From assembly GCA_017510875.1 (NCBI GenBank), contig JAFWLX010000204.1, positions 1 to 19,357 on the forward strand: DNA of 19,357 nt, written 5' to 3'. The notes beneath the pieces were generated by a model. That model was given only the letters and a program-made list of their open reading frames with translations. It was not told the DNA's origin and ran no database searches. Shown in pieces: positions 13,127 through 19,357 of this stretch; within the stretch, counting starts at the first letter, position 1, and each line of letters begins with the position of its first letter. Made by a program: the position numbers and the translations under genes. This DNA is from Atopobiaceae bacterium (GTDB taxonomy: Bacteria > Actinomycetota > Coriobacteriia > Coriobacteriales > Atopobiaceae).

Positions 13127-14520
13127 TACTCTTCGTCCTCGTCAGCGGGGTTAGCTTCTGTGGCCTCATCCTGCGGCTCAGAGACGGGAGCCTCCTCCTC
13201 AACCACATCATCAAGCGTGAAGGTCTTAACCGCAGGAGCATCGTCATCTGCCTGTGCGACAGGCGCGGTCTCTTCGACCTGCTCCTCAATCTGCTCTTCC
13301 ACAACCACTACGGGCTGCTCGGGCTCTTCAATCTGTGCGGTCTCTGAGAGCTCGTCAGGCTCGCCGGCAGGTGCCGCCACATCATCGAGAGTAAAGGTCT
13401 TGACCTCGGGTGTCTCGACCACCATGGTCACCTCGTCAGACAGGTCCTCCACCTGGGGCGCAGGCTCATCGGCAGGCACCATGTCATCGAGGGTAAACGA
13501 CTTGGGGCTAGCTGGCGCGTCAGCGGTCTGTGCAGCGTCATCAAAGGACGGTGCAACGGGCGCAACGGGCACTGCTGGCTGTGCAGCAGTTTCTGCGGGA
13601 GGCACGACCGGGGAGACCGGCTGTGCAGCAGGCTGAACGGGCTCCGCTGGCTGCGCGACCGGCTGAGCCGATTGTGCCGGCTCGGCAGTTGCCTGCCAAT
13701 CGCTTGCCGCGGGCTCTGCGGGCGTAGCCGTACCAGGCAGCGGATCCGACGACTTGCCCCAGTTCTGCACGTCAAACTGGCGCATCCACAGGCCAACTGA
13801 CGTGTTGAGGATGAGATTCATGAACACGGCGGCAATGGCTACAGGGTACGAGAACACAAACAGGAGCGGCATAGCCTCGCCCAGTTTCGTGATCATCATC
13901 CCTGCAAGCGCGTACTCGTCAACGTATCCGTAGGCGTCGGCCCTCATGAGCTCGATAACAATACCGCCCAGCTTGGGGATAAGAACGATGCCGTACAGAA
14001 TAACGGCAACTGCCGAGACACCCAGTCCCAGCAGAATGGCAAGACCCGTGATACGCAACACACCGTTGGTGTCACGCTTGATCATGTCGATGATGCGCTC
14101 CACTTGGTAACCTGCACCAATGTTCTGGTAAATGGTTGCACGCAGCTTAGCGATAGCCACAATCACCATACCAGCAAGGCCCAGCACAGCCGAGAGAAGG
14201 CCACCTATCGCTGGTCCCAAAATAGCCGAGAGAATCATCCTCACCGCCGCGATGACAAAGCCGTAGCCAAGCGCCACCACAAAGGCGCGGGCGCCGCTCT
14301 TAATGCAAGCTCCGATATCAACATTCTTCTGCTTGGGAGACGAGTCTACTCCCCACGAGGTGAGACGAGCCCACTCAAGAGCGTAACCGTCAGCCCCAAA
14401 AGCACCCACAATGGGTACTATCTGCGCTGCTGCGAGCACCAGCAAGGGCTTGTACCAGCCCTTGTCCCGCGTGAGCAGCTCCCACGACTTTGACCAATAC
14501 GTTTCCTCTTTATGAGCCAT
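13126..14520 (-). CDS. DUF4013-like multi-pass membrane protein with FTLDD-repeat tail
   Basis: This 464-aa protein has two halves. Residues 1-250 carry several membrane segments (about 25-42, 78-98, 103-125, 157-182 and 217-240) in a pattern resembling DUF4013 proteins, whose function is unknown. Residues 255-464 form a soluble tail, first Ala/Pro/Gln-rich (AQPVAQPAEPVQPAAQP region), then strongly acidic, ending DEDEE. Within the acidic part an eight-residue motif K-[ST]-F-T-L-D-D-[MV] occurs three times, at 340-347, 374-381 and 432-439. The repeats could be docking sites for a cytoplasmic partner; that is inference. The ATG at 14520 has AAAGGA eight bases upstream; the frame continues 31 codons further but without a better start. 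It appears to stand alone between two large inverted-repeat regions. Confidence 0.75.
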   Translation of the reverse strand: MAHKEETYWSKSWELLTRDKGWYKPLLVLAAAQIVPIVGAFGADGYALEWARLTSWGVDSSPKQKNVDIGACIKSGARAFVVALGYGFVIAAVRMILSAILGPAIGGLLSAVLGLAGMVIVAIAKLRATIYQNIGAGYQVERIIDMIKRDTNGVLRITGLAILLGLGVSAVAVILYGIVLIPKLGGIVIELMRADAYGYVDEYALAGMMITKLGEAMPLLFVFSYPVAIAAVFMNLILNTSVGLWMRQFDVQNWGKSSDPLPGTATPAEPAASDWQATAEPAQSAQPVAQPAEPVQPAAQPVSPVVPPAETAAQPAVPVAPVAPSFDDAAQTADAPASPKSFTLDDMVPADEPAPQVEDLSDEVTMVVETPEVKTFTLDDVAAPAGEPDELSETAQIEEPEQPVVVVEEQIEEQVEETAPVAQADDDAPAVKTFTLDDVVEEEAPVSEPQDEATEANPADEDEE

Positions 14521-14673
14521 GGCGCATCCTTTCACGTATGCCCAGCCAAACAACGCAATGCGTACGGCAAAAGGATACCCGTTTGCGGGCAAAGCAAAAG
14601 GTCGCATCTGCAATGATTCATACTGCTTGCCATTAGCTGAATCAAAGAGGGGCGTTTTTTACTGTCGAGGATC

Positions 14674-14907
14674 GCAGCAGAGGGGACCCCGGGGACCCCT
14701 CAGAGGCCGGCCGGTCGGCGACCCTCGGGACTCCCCTTCGGCTCACGCTCCGCCCTTACGGCGCGGCCGCTGCGGAACTCGGCTGCTACGCAGCCTCAGA
14801 CAGTCCTCGCAAAAGCGCCGCGCCGACGGGCGGAGCAGCCTCAGCAGGAGTCCCGAGGGTCGCCGACCGGCCGGCCTCTGAGGGGTCCCCGGGGTCCCTT
14901 CTGCTGC
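14674..14907. repeat. Large GC-rich inverted repeat, 61-bp arms
   Basis: Arms 14674-14734 and 14847-14907 are reverse complements at 60 of 61 positions. Inside the 112-bp centre are nested inverted pairs: GCTCCGCCC with GGGCGGAGC, CGGCGCGGC (14759-14767) with GCCGCGCCG (14817-14825), and a GGCTGC-TAC-GCAGCC hairpin. The element lies 25 bases after the surface-protein stop. It could act as a very stable transcript end or cruciform. No transposase frame is present inside it. The rest of 14521-14931 shows nothing else. Confidence 0.9.
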
Positions 14908-14931
14908 AACCCTACATTGCCTGCCTGCTAG

Positions 14932-17283
14932 TTACTTGCGTCTCACCACCGTAACATCAAAGCGCAGGGTGCGGCCGTACAGCTCGAAGGTGAAGTAGTG
15001 CGCACCGTAGCCCCACTGATGCGTGTACGACTGGTCGCTCTCAAACCAGAGGTCAAGGTCAAGCTTGTCCGAGCTGTCGTTGGCATTCACAAAGAGCTCG
15101 GCAGGATAGCCATCACGCGTTGTGCTGCTGTACACGTAGGTCTTTGTCGTTCCGTCCTTATAGCGGATTTCCAGCTCGTCACCTAGGGTCATCCATGTCA
15201 TGTAGCGATCCCAGGTAACCCATTGCCCCTGGTAATAGTCTGACCATTCATAGGAGTCCACGCCCTTGACAAGCGTAGCGCCACTAGGCCTGCTGTACGA
15301 CATGCCCCGTATGGGATCAGGCTGAATCTCGGCTGACACCGAGGTGCTTGTCCCTAGGTACTTCACCTTGATGGTGGAGTTGCTTGGGTTCACGCTAAAG
15401 TCAACGCCGTCATCGTCGTTGTTGCCAAAGGCCCAGACCTTCAGCGTGTCGTAGGGGTCGGTCTCGTTCACAAGCGTTGCGTCACCAAACTCGACGACGA
15501 CCTTGAAAGCCTTTGTGCCCTTGTTGGTGTTCACCACCAGCCTGTCGCCATTTTTGAGGAAGTTCCGCTCTAGGTAATAGCCGCCATCCTTCTCGTAGAA
15601 GTCAATGCCCTCATGTAGCGAAATGGCCTGCGTGGGTGTAAACACAAGCGAGGTTATCTTTAGATAGCCTTTGGGGGTTGCCTTTCCTAGACGGCCATCG
15701 TTGTCAGCCCAAACCGGTAAGCTGCCCCCCACGGCAACCTCGGCATTGCGCACCACAAAGCCACTTGAGTTGGTATAGTGCGTCCAACCCTCCACCGAGT
15801 ATCCTGGCTTGACACCCCGATACGTTTTGTAGATGTACTCAATCCAGTAGCGCTGCACGCCGTGGCCATACTTGCTAGAGACCAGCCAGCCATTGCTGCT
15901 AGGCAGCTTGCCATCGTTGTCAGCAAGAATGATGCTGCTGCCAAAGGGCTGCGTGCCTCGCAGCACATAACCCTGTCCGCCTATGCCAAACAGGTCGCCG
16001 TAACCATCGACGGTAAAGAAGCCCGAGACGGCGGCGCGGCTCTGGGCGTCAACCCAGTAACGCTGCATCGAACCGTTGTCGTAGGCTTTGGTGACCACCC
16101 AACCGCTCTCGTTGCCGCTTAGGTCGTTGCCAATGAGCCTGCCGTCGTTGTTTGCCACGTACACACGGCCCCAGCCGCTATCCCACTTGCCGCGCAGGAT
16201 ACGCCCGTCAGAAAGCGCCCAGGCGTAATAGCCCGAGTTCTCTTTGGTTGGATCAACGAGCCTTGATACGGCAGCTGCATGAGGCGAACCGTGCGCCGTG
16301 TCACCCATCCAGTAACGCTGTACGCCTTGTCCAAACCCAGAGGTTACGTACCAGCCCGAACGAAGCTTTCCGTCGTTGTCTGCCGACCATTTTCTGCCGT
16401 CAAACGTGAAGTCACCACGTCGAACATAGCCTTGACCGCCCGTACCAAACAAATCGCCGTAGCCCTCGACGGTAAAGAAGCCCGAAACGGCGGCGCGGGT
16501 CTCGACGTCAACCCAGTAGCGCTGCATCGTACCGCGGTCGTAGGCCTTCGAGACCACCCATCCACTCTGATTGCCACTTAGGTCAGAACCGATGAGCCTG
16601 CCGTCATTGTTTGCCACGTACACACGGCCCCAGCCGCTATCCCACTTGCCGCGCAGGATACGTCCGTCGGAGAGCGCCCAGGCGTAGTATCCGGCTCCGT
16701 TCTGCGGACCAACCAACATGTTGGCAGCAACGCTACCGTCGTCGTTCCACACCCAATAGCGCTCAAGTGAACCCGAGCGCGCGTCGACCACCCAGTGTCC
16801 CTGACGATCGGCAGCGGCATTTAGGGCCTGTTGCTCCAAAAGCTCTTGTGACTCCTGAGCTGGTTGAGGCTCCTGCTGCAGCTCTTGCGGCATCGGTTCT
16901 TGCACGGTCTCCGATGCCGTGACTACCTCTTGATCCGTCGTGGCATCGTCTTCTGTCGCACCGTCATCAACGGCGTCGTCAGAGGACGTTTCTTGCGTAC
17001 CCACCTCAGCTATAGTCGCGGAAGCATCTATAGCTGACGATGCTGACGTCTCGTTCTCTGCAGGCAGTGTGTCTGTTGTGGTTTCATCAGACGTCGCCAC
17101 TTCGGTGGGCAATAAGCCCGTTGTGTCAACAGAATCGTCTGTCATCTGCTCCTCTACTGGCTCTTGTGCAAGAGCGTAGGTTGCAGGCACAAAGGCCGTG
17201 GATGCAGCCAGAGCCGCTGTCACACAGGCGCAAGAAACCCATGCAGGCAGGGACTGCCTGACGTAATTGCCGCGTACTTTCAT
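14932..17283 (-). CDS. Large secreted repeat protein, wall-binding-like YW/GW repeats
   Basis: This 783-aa protein has a signal peptide (residues 1-39, likely cleaved after ATYALA). A Ser/Thr/Asp/Glu-rich low-complexity linker runs to about 155. From about 160 to 520 aromatic repeats appear, including RYWV, GYYAWALSDGRILRGKWDSG and VYVANNDGRL. One unit of about 153 residues occurs twice in tandem, seen also in the DNA. The style resembles choline- or wall-binding repeats of Coriobacteriia and Firmicutes. About 260 C-terminal residues are beta-rich and unrecognised, ending RFDVTVVRRK. No LPXTG sorting motif or membrane anchor is present, so retention may depend on the repeats. The ATG at 17283 has GGAGG six bases upstream; a start seven codons earlier is less likely. 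Ligand unknown; adhesin or wall-associated roles are inference. Confidence 0.85.
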   Translation of the reverse strand: MKVRGNYVRQSLPAWVSCACVTAALAASTAFVPATYALAQEPVEEQMTDDSVDTTGLLPTEVATSDETTTDTLPAENETSASSAIDASATIAEVGTQETSSDDAVDDGATEDDATTDQEVVTASETVQEPMPQELQQEPQPAQESQELLEQQALNAAADRQGHWVVDARSGSLERYWVWNDDGSVAANMLVGPQNGAGYYAWALSDGRILRGKWDSGWGRVYVANNDGRLIGSDLSGNQSGWVVSKAYDRGTMQRYWVDVETRAAVSGFFTVEGYGDLFGTGGQGYVRRGDFTFDGRKWSADNDGKLRSGWYVTSGFGQGVQRYWMGDTAHGSPHAAAVSRLVDPTKENSGYYAWALSDGRILRGKWDSGWGRVYVANNDGRLIGNDLSGNESGWVVTKAYDNGSMQRYWVDAQSRAAVSGFFTVDGYGDLFGIGGQGYVLRGTQPFGSSIILADNDGKLPSSNGWLVSSKYGHGVQRYWIEYIYKTYRGVKPGYSVEGWTHYTNSSGFVVRNAEVAVGGSLPVWADNDGRLGKATPKGYLKITSLVFTPTQAISLHEGIDFYEKDGGYYLERNFLKNGDRLVVNTNKGTKAFKVVVEFGDATLVNETDPYDTLKVWAFGNNDDDGVDFSVNPSNSTIKVKYLGTSTSVSAEIQPDPIRGMSYSRPSGATLVKGVDSYEWSDYYQGQWVTWDRYMTWMTLGDELEIRYKDGTTKTYVYSSTTRDGYPAELFVNANDSSDKLDLDLWFESDQSYTHQWGYGAHYFTFELYGRTLRFDVTVVRRK
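15975..16230 (-). repeat. In-gene tandem repeat, unit B (near copy at 16434-16689)
   Basis: This stretch is closely similar to 16434-16689, offset 459 bp (exactly 153 codons), with a nearly identical core near 16142-16200 and 16601-16659. Boundaries are approximate. Being in frame, the copies could recombine to lengthen or shorten the surface protein. Confidence 0.75.
16434..16689 (-). repeat. In-gene tandem repeat, unit A (near copy at 15975-16230)
   Basis: First unit in reading direction of the 459-bp-spaced duplication within the surface-protein gene. It encodes the first copies of SGFFTVEGYGDLFG and of the WALSDGRILRGKWDSGWGRV segment. Confidence 0.75.
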
Positions 17284-17290
17284 AGGACCT

Positions 17291-17386
17291 CCAACGAACA
17301 ACAAAATGGGGCGCCATTAGCCCCGTGAAGCATGTCCGACATGCATAGTTGCCTCTTTTGCATAAGTATACGTTTTTGTTCGTTGG
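17291..17386 (-). promoter_or_regulatory. Promoter and palindrome-rich leader of the surface-protein gene
   Basis: A -10 box TATACT lies on the minus strand at 17365-17370, about 80 bases before the start codon; no clear -35 is seen. The leader contains a perfect palindrome GCATGTC-C-GACATGC (17330-17344) and a GGGGC/GCCCC hairpin (17308-17324). A 10-bp inverted pair, CCAACGAACA (17291-17300) with TGTTCGTTGG (17377-17386), brackets the whole. These could be regulator sites or a folded leader. Confidence 0.45.
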
Positions 17387-17474
17387 TCACTTCGGCTTAT
17401 ATGTACATTTTCGGCAACAAAAGGGCGGCGCGAAAGAGGTCTTGACCGAAAGCCCAGGGAGAGCTCCCAGCATT

Positions 17475-17508
17475 AAAAAAGCGCCCGTGCTGCACCAAGC
17501 ACGGGCGC
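17475..17508 (-). terminator. Intrinsic terminator of the small secreted protein gene
   Basis: GCGCCCGTGCT (17481-17491) pairs perfectly with AGCACGGGCGC (17498-17508), 6-nt loop. On the minus strand six T residues follow directly (17475-17480). This is a textbook intrinsic terminator. Confidence 0.95.
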
Positions 17509-17554
17509 CCCAGAAGGAAGGAGGCAGGTTATTTGCGCGGTGATCGCCTAGTGA

Positions 17555-17995
17555 TTAGTACCAGCGGCCGTCGTCCAAGCCCTGCCAGTGGCTGGAGACA
17601 CCCTCCTTGCCATAGACGCCGTAGGTGCTGCTCTCCTCGCAGCGCACAATCTGGACAAAGTTGCCGTTGGGGTCGTAGGTGTAGAACACCCAACCACTGC
17701 CAGCCGGTGCCTTGGCGGCATAGACGTAGTTCCAGTTGTAGGTCCAGAAGGTGGCCCACCAGCGGCCAGAGTCACCGCGATGCCACTCGGCGTAGACGGG
17801 CTGACCCCAGTCGTCGCCAACGACAACCTTCTCGCCCTCGTAGTGGGCATTGGGCGCGGTCTCGGCCCAGGGGACGTCGTAGGGGGTGATGCCATAGGCG
17901 ACTGCGGGAGCTGCCATAGCCACGGGGCCAGCAAGTGCGGCGGCAATGGCGAGGGAGGCGGCGAGGGTCTTGGCGGTGATGTTGGTGTTCTTCAT
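17555..17995 (-). CDS. Small secreted Trp/Tyr-rich protein of unknown function
   Basis: This 146-aa protein starts with a clear signal peptide (MKNTNITAK, then a hydrophobic Ala/Leu stretch, likely cleaved after AVA at residue 33). The mature part of about 113 residues is rich in Trp and Tyr (RWWATFWTYNWNYVY region, residues about 79-93), has one Cys, and ends DDGRWY. I do not recognise a family; the aromatic content suggests carbohydrate or peptidoglycan contact, which is inference. The ATG at 17995 is preferred because AAAGGA lies about ten bases upstream. An ATG three codons earlier would sit too close to it. It has its own candidate promoter and a perfect terminator, so it is monocistronic. 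It lies just upstream of the large secreted repeat protein. Confidence 0.8.
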   Translation of the reverse strand: MKNTNITAKTLAASLAIAAALAGPVAMAAPAVAYGITPYDVPWAETAPNAHYEGEKVVVGDDWGQPVYAEWHRGDSGRWWATFWTYNWNYVYAAKAPAGSGWVFYTYDPNGNFVQIVRCEESSTYGVYGKEGVSSHWQGLDDGRWY

Positions 17996-18050
17996 GGTGA
18001 TCATTTCCTTTCAATCCCTGTTGTGTGGGAGGCGGTTTCGTTTGTCGCCT

Positions 18051-18079
18051 TTAATACGTAGGCCCACAGGTTTTGTCTC
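18051..18079 (-). promoter_or_regulatory. Candidate promoter of the small secreted protein gene
   Basis: On the minus strand GAGACA (18074-18079) and TATTAA (18051-18056) are spaced by 17 bases, about 55 bases before the start codon. Confidence 0.4.
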
Positions 18080-18104
18080 ACTGATCACCAAAGTTTTTTG
18101 ACCC

Positions 18105-18136
18105 ACAAAATGAAAGGACCCCCATCGCTGGGGGTC
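18105..18136 (-). terminator. Terminator of the tRNA-Ser pair
   Basis: GACCCCCA (18117-18124) pairs with TGGGGGTC (18129-18136), loop TCGC. On the minus strand CTTTCATTTTG follows. It lies just downstream of tRNA-Ser(CGA). Confidence 0.75.
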
Positions 18137-18147
18137 TCACTTACTTC

Positions 18148-18237
18148 TGGCGGAGGAGGAGGGATTCGAACCCTCGTTACCCCGAAAGGTAAAACGGTTT
18201 TCGAGACCGCCGCATTCAACCACTCTGCCACCCCTCC
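18148..18237 (-). tRNA. tRNA-Ser (anticodon CGA)
   Basis: Class II tRNA of 90 nt with encoded CCA (18148-18150). The acceptor GGAGGGG (18237-18231) pairs with CTCCTCC with one G-U. The T-arm reads GAGGGTTCGAATCCCTC, the variable arm is long, and the anticodon CGA (18203-18201) lies in loop CTCGAAA. It reads serine UCG codons. Its last 21 nt reappear exactly at 167-187 on the plus strand, within the repeat region. Confidence 0.95.
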
Positions 18238-18281
18238 GTATGGGTGACGCGGCGCCCAGCTTTGGACGCCGCGGAAAGATC

Positions 18282-18372
18282 TGGCGGAGAGTCTGGGATT
18301 TGAACCCAGGATACGCTTTCGGCGTATACACGATTTCCAATCGTGCTCCTTCGGCCACTCGGACAACTCTCC
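18282..18372 (-). tRNA. tRNA-Ser (anticodon GGA)
   Basis: Class II tRNA of 91 nt with encoded CCA (18282-18284). The acceptor GGAGAGT pairs with ACTCTCC, the T-loop is TTCAAAT, the variable arm is long, and the anticodon GGA (18338-18336) lies in loop TTGGAAA. It reads serine UCC/UCU codons. It is upstream of tRNA-Ser(CGA), and the 44-bp spacer holds a CGCGGCG/CGCCGCG hairpin (18248-18273), perhaps for processing. Confidence 0.95.
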
Positions 18373-18389
18373 GTGAAATCGCATACGCC

Positions 18390-18418
18390 AGTATACAGGA
18401 CTTGCCAAGAATTTGCAC
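18390..18418 (-). promoter_or_regulatory. Promoter of the tRNA-Ser pair
   Basis: On the minus strand TATACT (18390-18395) and GTGCAA (18413-18418) are spaced by 17 bases, 18 bases before the tRNA 5' end. The -35 hexamer position is shared with a divergent promoter on the plus strand. Confidence 0.55.
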
Positions 18419-18440
18419 CACAAATCTGCGCTACCATACT
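18413..18440 (+). promoter_or_regulatory. Candidate promoter of the TRIC-family gene
   Basis: TTGCAC (18413-18418) and CATACT (18435-18440) are spaced by 16 bases, 25 bases before the GTG start. The -35 hexamer overlaps that of the divergent tRNA promoter. Confidence 0.45.
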
Positions 18441-18465
18441 AGTTGCGCAAACAGAGGGGGAATCC

Positions 18466-19254
18466 GTGCCATTCGATTTCTTTTCCAGTCAAAGCCCTAC
18501 GCTCTCGGCGATACCTATGCCGGTGTGGCTTGACCTAGCAGCCGTGGTGGTGGGCTCGTTCTCGGGCCTGCTTTACGCACGTGAGCGCCATCTTGACCTA
18601 GTGGGCTACGTTGGCCTGGCCATTCTCTGCGGGCTTGGGGGCGGACTCATCCGCGACACCATCATGCAGGTAGGTGACGTGTACATGCTCAACTCGCAGG
18701 CACCCATCCTGCTCTCTATTGCTACGGCCGTTGTGGGCTTTCTATTCCCTGCCTCGATTACGGCACACCCGCACCTAATGGAGTGGGTCGACATTCTATC
18801 GGTAGGACTCTTTGCGGCGGCTGGATCCGACAAGGCGCTGCTCTACCGGCTTAACCCCACGGCTATCATCCTCATGGGAACAATCACGGGTGTGGGCGGT
18901 GGCATGCTCCGCGACATCTTTTTGGGCGAAGTCCCCCACATTTTTAGGCGAAGCAACTGGTATGCGCTGTGCGCCATTGCGGGGTCTGCTGCGTACTACC
19001 TGTGTGCCGCGGTACTAGTTCTAGACAAGGCTATCGCTGCGGTGGCATGCGTGGGAACAACGCTGCTGCTCAGGCGCGTGAGCCTGCGCTATGACATCTA
19101 TTCTCCTGCAGACGTCGATCTTGGCCCTGCCGTTAAGCGTACCGCCCAAACTGTTGCCACGGCCGCACGCGAGGTCACCAACAACGAGATGGACCACGTA
19201 CGACAGCAGCGCCGGCTTTTACATAAGCGTCGCAAGCATAAACGCCGTCGATAA
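18466..19254 (+). CDS. TRIC family (UPF0126/YadS-like) cation channel protein
   Basis: This 262-aa membrane protein has the family's duplicated fold, about seven membrane helices in two pseudo-repeats. Each repeat has the glycine hinge plus conserved Arg-Asp: GGGLIRD (58-64) and GGGMLRD (144-150). Bacterial TRIC homologues form trimeric monovalent-cation channels in the cytoplasmic membrane; the physiological role here is unknown. The start is a GTG at 18466 with GAGGGGG about five bases upstream. The open frame reads back through the tRNA-Ser(GGA) gene, which cannot be coding, so the GTG is preferred; an ATG 17 codons later is a weaker alternative. The C-terminus is strongly basic, ending in a KRRKHKRRR-like run. 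It is divergent from the tRNA pair. Confidence 0.9.
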   Translation: MPFDFFSSQSPTLSAIPMPVWLDLAAVVVGSFSGLLYARERHLDLVGYVGLAILCGLGGGLIRDTIMQVGDVYMLNSQAPILLSIATAVVGFLFPASITAHPHLMEWVDILSVGLFAAAGSDKALLYRLNPTAIILMGTITGVGGGMLRDIFLGEVPHIFRRSNWYALCAIAGSAAYYLCAAVLVLDKAIAAVACVGTTLLLRRVSLRYDIYSPADVDLGPAVKRTAQTVATAAREVTNNEMDHVRQQRRLLHKRRKHKRRR

Positions 19255-19317
19255 GCCAAAGCTTCTTGCTAACCAGAATGGGCCTGTGCTGCAGCGCGTT
19301 CTTAACGCGTGCAACAA

Positions 19318-19357
19318 GGGGCGGTCCCCCGATTTACGCGAATCGAGGGACCGCCCC
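19318..19357. repeat. REP-like hairpin at the window edge, possible TRIC-gene terminator
   Basis: A 40-nt hairpin with 16 of 17 base pairs runs from GGGGCGGTCCC to GGGACCGCCCC with loop TACGCG, in the same GGTCCC style as the other REP-like units. A smaller CGCGTT-CTT-AACGCG hairpin precedes it (19295-19309). The element may continue beyond the window. Confidence 0.75.

Noticed and set aside
14519..14881. 120-aa plus-strand ORF inside the large inverted repeat
   Set aside because: Arg/Pro/Gly-rich translation produced by palindromic GC-rich DNA, with no ribosome site or family resemblance.
14932..17283. LPXTG sortase-anchored adhesin
   Set aside because: The C-terminus ends RFDVTVVRRK without LPXTG, a hydrophobic segment or the usual tail, so sortase anchoring is unsupported.
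18343..18465. Upstream extension of the TRIC-family ORF
   Set aside because: The extension reads through the tRNA-Ser(GGA) gene and its promoter, so the GTG at 18466 with a strong ribosome site is preferred.

Overview
The window is about 19.4 kb of moderately high-GC DNA and is mostly a conserved chromosomal backbone. The gene order rpsF-ssb-rpsR-DUF2232-rplI, then dnaB, purA and purD, together with a secreted protein built from YW/GW-rich wall-binding-like repeats, suggests a member of the Actinobacteria, class Coriobacteriia, most likely Olsenella/Atopobium-like. That placement is inferred from gene order and protein style; no database search was possible.

Layout. (1) 1-299 is a structured repeat region: two copies of a 79-bp direct repeat 176 bp apart, with a 21-nt stretch identical to the 3' end of the tRNA-Ser(CGA) gene found at the other end of the window. 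(2) 300-1945, plus strand: a LemA-family protein with a clear terminator, then a pyridoxamine/pyridoxal kinase. (3) 1991-2098: a paired REP-like inverted repeat between convergent genes. (4) 2103-4006, minus strand: a TetR regulator and a single-pass membrane protein of unknown function. (5) 4235-7797, minus strand: purA, a doubtful small ORF, purD and a Nudix ADP-ribose pyrophosphatase, combining purine synthesis with nucleotide clean-up. (6) 7892-9316, minus strand: dnaB. (7) 9777-12638, minus strand: the rpsF-ssb-rpsR-DUF2232-rplI operon, with a candidate S6:S18 leader hairpin upstream and a strong terminator downstream. (8) 13126-14520, minus strand: a multi-pass DUF4013-like membrane protein whose long acidic/Pro-rich tail carries three copies of an FTLDD motif. 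(9) 14674-14907: a very large GC-rich inverted repeat with 61-bp arms. (10) 14932-17995, minus strand: two secreted proteins, one a 783-aa repeat protein and one a 146-aa Trp/Tyr-rich protein. (11) 18148-18372, minus strand: tRNA-Ser(CGA) and tRNA-Ser(GGA). (12) 18466-19254, plus strand: a TRIC-family channel, followed by another REP-like hairpin at the window edge.

The core operons handle replication (DnaB, SSB), ribosome assembly (S6, S18, L9) and purine synthesis (PurA, PurD). The less ordinary content lies between genes: several families of palindromic intergenic elements, often placed right after stop codons, two of which could fold into multi-branch structures. I see no prophage, CRISPR array, toxin-antitoxin pair, defence system or biosynthetic cluster, and I do not claim a new system here. 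The best leads are the intergenic structured repeats, the FTLDD-tailed membrane protein, and the secreted repeat protein with its palindrome-rich leader.
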